Shown here: one piece after another, positions 22,901-31,111 of the stretch
How positions within the stretch are numbered: position 1 is the first letter of the stretch
How the letters are laid out: the number at the start of each line of letters is the position of its first letter
Source: Xiphophorus maculatus
Lineage: Eukaryota > Chordata > Actinopteri > Cyprinodontiformes > Poeciliidae
Assembly (NCBI RefSeq): GCF_002775205.1
Contig: NC_036453.1
Coordinates: 15,065,594-15,129,593 of the forward strand
Length of the DNA: 64,000 nucleotides
Reading direction: 5' to 3'
Notes under the pieces: model-generated
What the model saw: only the letters and a program-made list of their open reading frames with translations
The model's database searches: none
What the model was told of the DNA's origin: nothing
Made by a program: the position numbers and the translations under genes

Positions 22901-24333
22901 CCTCTGTATGATGCCTTAGCTTGGCAGATGCCTCTTCTCAGGTTGGCTCTGGCAGACCTGTAGAGTGCTTTGTCCCCGGACCTGAAAGCAGCGTTCCTGG
23001 CTTTCAAGAGGCCCTGGACCTCCTTAGTCAAACAGGGTTTCCTATTCGAATAGATCCTGATGAGTCTGTTCCTGGTGACATTGTCCGTGCAGAGCCTAAT
23101 GTAGTCCAAGACTGCTGAGGTGTAGTTCTCCAGGTCCTGATGTGCAAAAACCTCCCAGTCAGTTCTCTGGAAGCAGTCCTGTAGTTGGTGAGAGGCATCC
23201 TCAGGCCAGATGGTGACAGTCTGGGTTGTACTGGGGACACGTTTCCACAGGGGGGTGTAAGCAGGGATCAGTAGCAGGGACACGTGATCAGACTGGCCAA
23301 GGTGTGCTAAGGGTTTAGCCCTGTATGCTTGTCTGATGTTTGTGTCCAGCTTGTCCAGAGTTTTATCACCCCTGGTTGTGCACTTTACGTGTTGATGGAA
23401 TTTGGGGAGGACTGATTTCAGATCAGCATGATTAAAGTCCCCAGAGACGATGTGAACAGCCTCGGGGTAAAGATGTGATCAATATCAATAGATCAAACAT
23501 GATCCATTATCAATAAATAAAAGATCTGAATGAATGTTCAATATTTTCACTGATCTCTGATCCTGAACTGCACAGCATTCTGGGAGATGTAGGCTTTAGC
23601 CACTTAGCCTGGGTCATTGAACTCCCACTTTCTGGTTGCTTAGCAACAGCCTGCAGGATAACAGACAGTTTCAAATTCCCCCTGACTTTGGTTGCCTAGC
23701 AACAGCCTGCTGGGTACATGGCGCAACAGCATTTCAAGTTCCTCCTCTTTGCCTTGGAACTGCTTTGAAATCAAAATATAGAGTGAAAACTGGACAAAAG
23801 GTTAAAGGTCACATCACCAGCTCTGCTGTATGTCCGATAATAAAAAACTGATCAATAATTATCAATATAATAAAGTTTTCTAGCTGTAGCGTCCAGCCCT
23901 GGGCGTGTGTGTGGTTGTGTCTAAGCTGCAGGTCAAAGGTCAGCATGCTGTCTCCCCGCAGGGCGAGGACATCGTGTTCCTGGCGACCGACATCTCGCTC
24001 CCCGGCGCCGTGGACTGGGTCATGATGCAGTCCTGCTTCAGCCACCACTTCATGCTGGTTCTGGAGAAGCAGGAGAAGTTCGAGGGCCACCAGCAGTTCT
24101 TCGCAGTGGTTCTGCTCATCGGCGCCCGCAAGCAGGCCCAGAACTTCGCCTACCGCCTGGAACTCAACGGAAACCGGCGCCGCCTGACCTGGGAGGCCAC
24201 GCCCCACTCCATCCACGACGGCGTGGCGGCGGCCATCTTGAACAGTGACTGCCTGGTGTTCGACACGTCTGTCGCTCACCTGTTTGCCGACAACGGCAAC
24301 CTGGGCATCAACGTCACCATCTCCATGTGCTGA
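19501..24333 (+). CDS. siah2: E3 ubiquitin-protein ligase SIAH2
   Basis: RING-type E3 ligase of the Seven-in-absentia family, which ubiquitinates substrates such as prolyl hydroxylases and TRAF2 for proteasomal decay. Exons 19501-19926, 20682-20861 and 23962-24333 close to 325 residues (human SIAH2 324). Exon 1 has a long Ala/Gly-rich N-terminus including thirteen consecutive Ala, then the C3HC4 RING from C83 ([12 protein letters not shown], then CCPTC). Exon 2 encodes the paired SINA zinc fingers ([26 protein letters not shown]). Exon 3 encodes the substrate-binding domain, ending [10 protein letters not shown]. The MSRPSS start, [13 protein letters not shown] and [13 protein letters not shown] favour SIAH2 over SIAH1. 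The C-terminus stops at TISMC as in SIAH1, not TISTCCP as in human SIAH2. Intron 2 holds an antisense Rex1 LINE. All splice sites are canonical. Confidence 0.93.
20011..20018. promoter_or_regulatory. CRE octamer in siah2 intron 1
   Basis: A perfect palindromic cAMP-response element TGACGTCA lies 85 bases after the exon 1 donor in CpG-rich DNA. Function is inferred from the motif only. Confidence 0.35.
20440..20462 (+). repeat. TA microsatellite in siah2 intron 1
   Basis: Eleven TA units. Confidence 0.9.
21100..23467 (-). mobile_element. Rex1-type LINE, 5'-truncated, antisense in siah2 intron 2
   Basis: Non-LTR retrotransposon of the teleost Rex1 (CR1-like) group. On the minus strand, reading starts in the C-terminal half of the endonuclease ([20 protein letters not shown]). 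It continues through a linker and the reverse transcriptase: [37 protein letters not shown] and the catalytic FADDTTV. It ends [11 protein letters not shown] followed by a 3' tail of GATAA repeats (TTATC on its own strand) at 21100-21117. The FSSAFNT block matches the classical Rex1 PCR primer site. The frame is broken by at least one shift near 22560 and an in-frame stop about 10 codons before MLFVDF, so it is inactive but only mildly decayed. The N-terminal half of the endonuclease and all upstream sequence are missing, as usual for 5' truncation. I could not see target-site duplications. Confidence 0.85.
23634..23710. promoter_or_regulatory. Two X-box-like palindromes in siah2 intron 2
   Basis: GGTTGCTTAGCAACAGCCTGC (23634-23654) and a copy with one base changed (23690-23710) form a 56-base tandem pair. 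GTTGCCTAGCAAC matches the RFX-factor X-box half-site arrangement. They may be enhancer sites, or the remnant of an interspersed repeat beside the LINE. Confidence 0.35.
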
Positions 24334-24388
24334 GGACGGCCCGGTACCGACACGACCCGGTCCAGATCGGGTCTGATAAAAGCTGTTG

Positions 24389-24394
24389 AAATAA
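24389..24394 (+). terminator. Polyadenylation signal of siah2
   Basis: AATAAA lies 56 bases after the stop codon, followed by a GT-rich stretch (GTTCTGTTGGTTCTGG) as expected downstream of a cleavage site. Confidence 0.6.
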
Positions 24395-25589
24395 AAGTTC
24401 TGTTGGTTCTGGTTCTGGTCAGTGATCTGTGGATCAGAACATTGTCCCAACTCGGAGACAAAACCGTTTCAGATTGTTGTACCCGTTCAGCTGGCAGAAC
24501 CTTCGGGGTTGATGGCCCGTTTCTCCAGGGTTCGGTTCTGGACAGACAGAACCCTGAATGGGCTTGGTCACATGACCTTTGACCTCCTGTTGGCAGAACT
24601 TCCACATCAACTGGTTCCTGCAGAAGTTCTCTTTTGGGGCACCAGGGGACGGTTTCCCTGCAGCTTTGAGAGGAGAACCAGAACCTCCAGGATGTCTTCA
24701 GGTTGGCTCCAGAACCGCTGGATCTGGTTCAGTAGAACGACACAACAGAACCATGTGTTCCTGACTCCGTTCTGAAGGGCTCTTGAGCTGAACCGGACCG
24801 ACCCTGGGGTTGGGAGGTTGCTGGTTCTGATCCAGCAGCAAACAGTCCACCACCACAGCCTTACTTTTCTACCGCTGCCCTCTTTCTGTGCTGCTGAAGT
24901 TTTGATGAGACCCACTGGACCCGGAGTACAGCTCAACTCTACACAACCATCAAGACAGAACCAGAATACAAACAGTTCGGGTTCACTAATGACTGCAGCA
25001 GGAAGATACCTCAGAACTCCTCCAGAATCCCTCAGATGCCGGGAACTGGACCCTAACTGCAGCTCAGAACACGCTGGTTCAGCAGAATCTGCAGATTTGG
25101 GGTCAAAGTTCAAGCCTAAAATATTTGAAGCTACTATAAAGATCAGTTTATGTGAGCAGAAGAAGAAACATCAACAACATTTTTCGTTATTAGGACCTTT
25201 AAACTTCCTGCTGAGGCCGGAGAAAACCTCCGGCCCTTTAAATCGTTCCAGGTAATTAAACCTCACAGACACCTTCAATCAACATATGAATGTAAAACAC
25301 CATAAAAACATCAATGAGGAATAAAACCTACCTGATGCTCCATCAGCCCACCATTACACTGTCAGGGGTTCCACTGGCTGAGGCTAGCTTAGCATCGTGA
25401 GCATGCTAGCTGTTGGATTCCAAATAAATTTCTGACTGATGAGGAGATGAACTTCAGATGTTGAACATAAACACTGTCCTTTAGTTGGTCTGTGATCTGA
25501 TTAAACCGGTTCTGGGCCAGTGTGCTGGTCCGGACCGGGACCGCAGCTTTCTGGGGTTCAGTCCTCTCTGAGATGACCTGAATAAAATC

Positions 25590-25622
25590 GGATTCAGACA
25601 GGTCCAAGTCCTGTCTGAATCC
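25590..25622. repeat. Inverted repeat, 13-bp arms, 7-bp loop
   Basis: GGATTCAGACAGG and its exact complement at 25610-25622. Confidence 0.8.
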
Positions 25623-26252
25623 CTTCAAACACTCCTTATGGAAAATAACTTATTTTCTCTATTTTCAAATAAAAACAGATATCAGGTGTCTAAGCTGGCA
25701 TGTAACAGGTTAAACCCTAAAAACTGCTGAATGTTTTGAGTTGGGTTCAACTTTGATGAAAATTATACTGATACAAGATTCATCTGGAAAGTTTTCAGCT
25801 GTTTTTGTGGCAGCTGTAGCTGAAAATAAATCAAGCAGTAAATCAGATCATGATTTAAAGCTATACACCCAGCATGCTATACTATCAGGACGTTTTAATG
25901 ATTAAAACTAAAAATGTTTTAGGTTTATTCACATAAACTGATCTCATCTGTTGTTACTATGTTTCCTCTAATGGGAGCTAATTCGGGTAAAAAAGTCTTT
26001 ACTGATCCCAGATGGACATTAAATATTCAGGTCTGACCTCTGAACCTCCCCGGTTTGGTTAGCAAGCATGTTGTAGAACCCGGAGAGATGCTAACAGTGT
26101 TAGCATTATCGTTAGCCTGGATGCTTGGTGCAATAATAAGGATTTATCATAACTTTCTCACTTGCAACTGAAACAAAATCAAGTTGGCATGACATCAAAG
26201 ACTGACTTCCTGTTGATTTAAAATTACACTTCCTGTTTCCTTAAGCCCACCC

Positions 26253-26319
26253 ACAGGTGTGTGTGTGTTCTGACCTGCAGTGTGGTGATGGACTTGTGCG
26301 TGTGCATCAGGTGTGGCAT
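26253..26319 (-). pseudogene. Inverted 67-bp copy of siah2 exon 2/intron 2 junction
   Basis: The reverse complement of 26253-26319 is identical base for base to 20817-20883. That segment covers the last 45 bases of siah2 exon 2 ([15 protein letters not shown]) plus 22 bases of intron 2 including the donor. Outside these limits similarity ends abruptly apart from GGCC. A retro-copied pseudogene is excluded because intron sequence is included. Perfect identity means a very recent DNA-level inverted duplication, ongoing gene conversion or an assembly artefact. Confidence 0.85.
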
Positions 26320-26829
26320 GATGGCCACTTTATTCTGATTGGCCAGTTTAAAACAGAAAATGTGTGAAGAAATTATTTCTACTGTTTGCTGTCTGGAGGT
26401 AGATTCATTTTTTTCAGATGTTGTAACCAAATAAAAGTGAGTAAACAATGATTTTATTTGCTCCTATTATTTTCTGTCTCAGAAACATTCGGTTCTGTCT
26501 GGATAAACCCGGATCAGAACCCGGTCCAGTGACTCAGAAAAGCAGGGAATCACCATAGTAACCAGTGACTCAGCATTTTCCAGCTGCTTTTTCTTCTATT
26601 GAACTTCAAACGTTTCTCAGAAATGAAAGTTTCAGCCAGCATTTTATTATTTTTTTATTATTAAACTGATCTGTAAAAGTCTTTTTTTTTCTGCTGCGGG
26701 TTCTGGCCAGCACCCCCTGGTGGCTGGATGCCATGCAGCTACAGCAGCAGCAGTATGTGACATCACAGGAAACACGTTTGAAGAGAAACTAAAACAAGCT
26801 TCCAGCTCCGGTTTCAGCAGCCATTGTCT

Positions 26830-29660
26830 TCATCTACGCTCCATCTCTTGTCTCCTGATGTCTCTGTCTCTTCTTCTGCTGTCCTCTCTGTCCCTCCATC
26901 TGTCTTCTCTGTCTTCCTCTCTCCTATCCTCTCTTCTTCTACCATCGTCCCTCCTTCTGTCTGTCTCTCTGTCCCTGACGTCTCTCGCCCTCCTTTCCGT
27001 CTCTCTGTCGTCTCTCCTTCTGTCCCTGTTGTCTCTGTCCTCTCTTCTGTCCATCTCTCTATCCATGTCCTCTCTGTCCCTCCCTCTTTCCTGCACCCCT
27101 TGGTGGCTGTACTTGTCATAGGCGGCGTCCTGTTTCTCCTCTTTGACCCGGATGGCTGCAGGAGGACGTGGAGACGAATCAGTCGAGGAAGACGACTCTC
27201 TGCTCTTTTTCTTCTTCTTTTCCTTCTTCTCTTTCTTTTTCTTCTTCTTCTCTTTCTTATCTGAGGGAAATAAAAACAGCAAAAGAAGAAATTAAGAGGC
27301 GTCTGGTTTTGGGTCGGGAGTTCCTTGCCAGCAGGAAGTGACCTCACCCTTCTTGGCTTTCTTCACAGGGACATCCTGCTGCTCGTCTTCCTCAGAGGGG
27401 GCGGCAGCAGCAGGTTCAGTGGGTGCGCAGCCGTCTTCTCTGAGACGCTTGGTGATGTCATCAATGTCCTCGTGGTCTTTGGGAGGACGGTAGTTCTTCA
27501 CATGGTCCACCCGGATGGTCCGCCCCTTGATCTGGAGACCAGAAGCATGTCAGTACCAGAAGCTGGTACCGCCCCCTGCAGCTGAGCAGGGGGCGGGGCT
27601 TCTCAGCATGCTCACCTTGATGCCGTTGAAGTTGTCCACAGCCAGGATGGTGCTCCTCTGGTCCTCGTAGCAGACGAAGCAGAAGCCTTTGGACTTGCCC
27701 GTCTTCTTGTCTCTCACCAGGTTGATATTAACGATCTCGCCGTACCTGACCAGAACATAGCGTTAGCTCCATGCTACCAGGACGACCTCTGGAGGTCAGA
27801 GCGAGCGGGACTTACTGGGAAAAGACGCAGATCAGGTCGCCCTCTGTCAGCTCGTAGGGAAACCCGCCTGCAGGACCATAACACACACACAGCTGATCAC
27901 TGACAGTGTAGGTCATCATTCACACCCTGTTACATCATTTCCTGTCTGGACCTGGACAGAAATACGGACGACTAAAACAGTGAAAGCTAACTGCATTATT
28001 ATTACTTACATTTTAATGTCTTGTCGTAAAGATTTTTAACATTTCCTTTTGTAATCTTTGTACTAATTAATGGATTAAACAATCATTGCAAATTCTTTAG
28101 GATTTCATGAATGTTTTTGTGATTTTTTTGTTTTTTTATTAATCAAAATGTATTATTTTGTGGAACTACTTTAGAAATATTTACTAACAATATTTTTCAT
28201 CTTTAAATGTTCCCTTCAAAATCCACAAATGGAATCAATTTGAGAAAAAATAAATAAGCAGACAAATTTAAAATTCTTATTCTTTAAAGACTTTGATCAG
28301 GAATGAAAACTAGACATCAAGTCAGGCTGAAGAAGTAGCAGAAACAGAGTCACTTAAATTATGATTTTCAGCATTTTTACAGAAAATTCGAGATAAACTC
28401 ACAGTTATCTGTCACTGTTAAAAACTGGAGGAATGGATACTCACTATATTTAGAAATGAAGCCAGGGAATATGAATGCAATGTTTCACAGAACAATAGTA
28501 AACGATTTAAACATCAGTTAGGACAGGGGTGTCAAACTCCAGTCCTCAAGGGCCGCTGTCCTGCAACTTTTAGATGTGCTTCTGCCGCACCACACCTGAA
28601 TAGAATCATTAGGTCATTAGCAAGGCTCTGGAGAACTGATCTACACAAGGAGGAGGTAATTAAGCCATTTCATTTCAGTGTTTTGTACCTGTGGCACATC
28701 TAAAAACTGCAGGACTGCGGCCCTTGAGGACTGGAGTTTGACACCTGTGAGTTAGGATCTTATTATCCTAGCTGAGCCGTGTCTGTAGTAGCTGCAGATT
28801 TTTGGCCACTTCAGGCCTCTGTAGAAACATGTGTCAGGTGAAGACCTCACCGACGAAGATCCAGGCGCTGTCCCTGTACTCGCTGTGCCAGGACACGGCC
28901 TCCTTGATGCCCAGGTTGGCCTCGCGCTCGTTCAGCTCATTGATCAGCTTCACCTTCGTCAGCGGACTGCAGACACAACAGAACCACCGAGTCGGACTCA
29001 ACAACCAAACTGGACAAATTAGGACATCAAGTTTAATAAATCCATGCAAGGTTTAAATATGTATCTCCTTATAACAGATAAAGGAGCTGTTCTACATGAG
29101 TCTCATCCATCCTCCGGTGTGAAGTCAGGTCAGATTTATTTCCCATCTTACTAAGGACTTTCTCCTTCTCTGTTGCCCTCAGGGGGCTAAGCCCCCCTGG
29201 AGGTTATACCCTAGGACAGGCCCTGCCGTCAAGTTAAAGGCCACAAAAACTAAACCAGTCCAACCAGCATGAAACGTCTGGTAGCAAGCAGAACCTTTCA
29301 CATCAAATCACATAACTAAATAAGGCTGAATCATTTTTAAATCCTCAGGAAGAAAACGATCGAGAATTAAAATTATAAAGTTTTTGCGTTATTGTATGAG
29401 CCGAATTAGAGAGCATAATATTTGTGTCTCTGGGGATGTTCTAGTATGGGTTTGTTCTGATTTATCAGCCAGTTATTGATACACGTAAGTTTAAACTAAT
29501 CAGATTGTGAATTAGGTCCGGGGAGGAGCGGAAGAGCGGCTGCTTCCCGGACCAGCTGCGGCTGCAGGTCGGCTACAGTCTGCAGGTAGAGGTCCTCAGG
29601 TCATCGGTTCACTACCAGCAGAAAAGCAGCCTGAATGAAGGAGAAAATCACTTACTTCAT
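26830..29660 (-). CDS. rbmx2: RNA-binding motif protein, X-linked 2 (spliceosomal RRM protein)
   Basis: Nuclear RNA-binding protein, ortholog of yeast Ist3/Snu17. It belongs to the RES-type module of the activated spliceosome. Minus-strand exons: 29656-29660 (five coding bases, ATGAA), 28851-28966, 27816-27867, 27616-27745, 27348-27531 and 26830-27260; phases close to 305 residues (human 322). The N-terminus reads [20 protein letters not shown]. One RRM spans about residues 35-115, with RNP2-like IFVGGF split by an intron and RNP1 [30 protein letters not shown] follows, as in all orthologs. The last exon begins with a Lys/Glu block, then a long Arg/Asp/Glu repeat (RDRE, RRDD, RREDR) ending EMERR. 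The tiny first exon is supported because AT-GAA plus T-CCG restores the conserved MNPLTK. Intron 2 contains a hAT-type MITE. Confidence 0.93.
28516..28757. mobile_element. hAT-type MITE with 8-bp target duplication
   Basis: A 226-bp non-autonomous element (28524-28749) with imperfect terminal inverted repeats of about 35 bp starting CAGGGGTGTCAAACTCCAGT and ending in the complement of CACAGGTGTCAAACTCC. It is flanked by a perfect 8-bp direct repeat AGTTAGGA at 28516-28523 and 28750-28757. TIR start CAGGGGTG and 8-bp duplication fit hAT. It has no coding capacity and lies in rbmx2 intron 2. Two relatives occur at 35059 and 43768. Confidence 0.88.
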
Positions 29661-31108
29661 GGTTTAACACAGCTCGGAGGAAGCGGCGTGAGGAGGAAAC
29701 TGTTTACTCTGTTTACATGAACAACTTCCGCTTCAAAACTCTCCTCTGCTGCCACCTAACGGTCAGATTAATACAGTACTAGTTGGTTATTAAAACGCAT
29801 CTACTGTAAATAATATGAGAGTTTAAACGATGAAATAATTAAATAATTTAAATTAAATCAACAGTAATGAGATATGAGTATTTTTCCTTCTCAATAAACC
29901 AGATAAAACAATCCATTCTACTCCCCTCCTCTAGGGGGCGCTGTGAAGCTAGCGGTTAGCTGTTGAGCCGGTTAAAAGTCTGCCTGGTCTGCTCGTAAAC
30001 GTTTCATTTATGTCTAATTTGACCTCTAAATATTTCAGGAAAATGGTTTATTCCGACGTTGATCAGTTTGATGTGAGCTAGAGTCATGAAATATCTTCAG
30101 TTTTAATATAATTTAGCTAAATGTAATAACCTGGATGCTAAATTAGCTCTTCTGCTGTTAACTGAGGCAACTTAAACTTTCAGGATTTTTATGTAAATAG
30201 GCCGAACCGAACTGAACCGGGTCAAGCTCTTACCTTCAGTGGTGAGTACATTTAATTTAAACCCGAATGCTGGAGGTCATTTAAAGCTTCCTGTCAGTTT
30301 CTGAATGTGGAGGTTTCTGTTTGGTGGAACTGAGGGGTGGAAGTGAAACGTTACAGGAGCAGAGGTAAATAAAATCGAAATAAAAGATGGTAGAGGACGT
30401 TAGGGACTGGGGTCAAAGGTCCAAAGATTCTGGAAAAGAGGCAAGGTCATTTTATTATTATAAAAGATTTCGGCAACAATGTTATTTAAAGAGCTTTACA
30501 TGATTAGAAGGAACATAAAACGAGAAACAAGCAAAAAAAAACAAGGCAAGAGGTTGAAAAACAGACACAGGTTATGATGCTCCACTGCTCACCAGGTAGG
30601 TTTCAGCCTGGTTTTGAAGAGACTCGATGTTTCAGCTGGTTTTCAGTTTTCTGGAAGTTTGTTCCAGATCTGTGGTGCATAGAAACTGAATGCTGCTTCT
30701 ACGTGTTTGGTTCTGGTTCTGATCCAGCAGCAGCAGCTCTTTAATCCATTCAGTGATTTATGAACCAACAGAGGGATTTAAACAGGCGGAGAAGAGGAAG
30801 AATAATTGTTGCTTTAAATTAAGAACATTTGATCCGTTTAATGTTGTAAAGCTGCGATGTCATCATCCGGCCGGTATCTGACTAGACTCCAGAACCGGGT
30901 CAGGTTGGACCTGTCCCAGACCTGGTTCTGGTCTAAACAGGCTGAGCTCCCAGTAAAAACAACTGGGCTCTTTTCTGACCAATCAGAATGCAGCCTCAGC
31001 TGTGTCAGGTTTGGGTCAGTTCTGTGGCTCCTCCTGCCAGACAGGGGGCGCTGTGGATCTCAGTCTGTGGTAACCTTCTGTTTGTCTCAGAGGACCAAGA
31101 CGACAACG
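29661..31108. promoter_or_regulatory. Head-to-head rbmx2/ap4m1 promoter interval
   Basis: The two genes diverge from this 1.45 kb interval. The rbmx2 ATG is at its left edge. ap4m1 has a 3' splice site (CTCAG) ending 18 bases before its start codons, so its first exon is non-coding. A candidate exon end is AGTG/GTGAGT at 30240. The right part holds an interspersed repeat (30448-30790). A shared bidirectional promoter is possible but not shown. Confidence 0.45.
30448..30790 (+). repeat. Fish interspersed repeat, copy A
   Basis: This shares an ordered set of blocks with 34700-35040: an ATTTTATT start, CAGCAACAAG/CGGCAACAAT, a TTTCAGCTG block, TTCTGGAAGTTTGTTCCAGA and TGTGGTGCATAGAA followed by CTGAATG. 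Both are in the same orientation. I recall this family from cyprinodontiform-type genomes but cannot assign a class; SINE-like or a LINE tail are both possible. Confidence 0.7.
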
Positions 31109-31111
31109 ATG

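Larger units (their letters stand above)
24334..26829. other. siah2 3' flank and spacer to rbmx2
   Basis: The siah2 3' untranslated region is short if the AATAAA at 24389 is used. The remaining 2.4 kb holds no supported gene, an inverted repeat at 25590-25622 (13-bp arms, 7-bp loop) and a reversed 67-bp copy of the siah2 exon 2/intron 2 junction at 26253-26319. Confidence 0.6.

Noticed and set aside
26253-26319. Second siah gene or processed siah2 pseudogene
   Set aside because: The copy is only 67 bp and includes intron sequence, so it is neither a gene nor a retrocopy.
26824-27264. Long Ser/Leu/Val-rich open frames antisense to the last rbmx2 exon
   Set aside because: They mirror the low-complexity RD/RE repeat of rbmx2, whose splice phases and conserved N-terminus establish the minus strand as coding.
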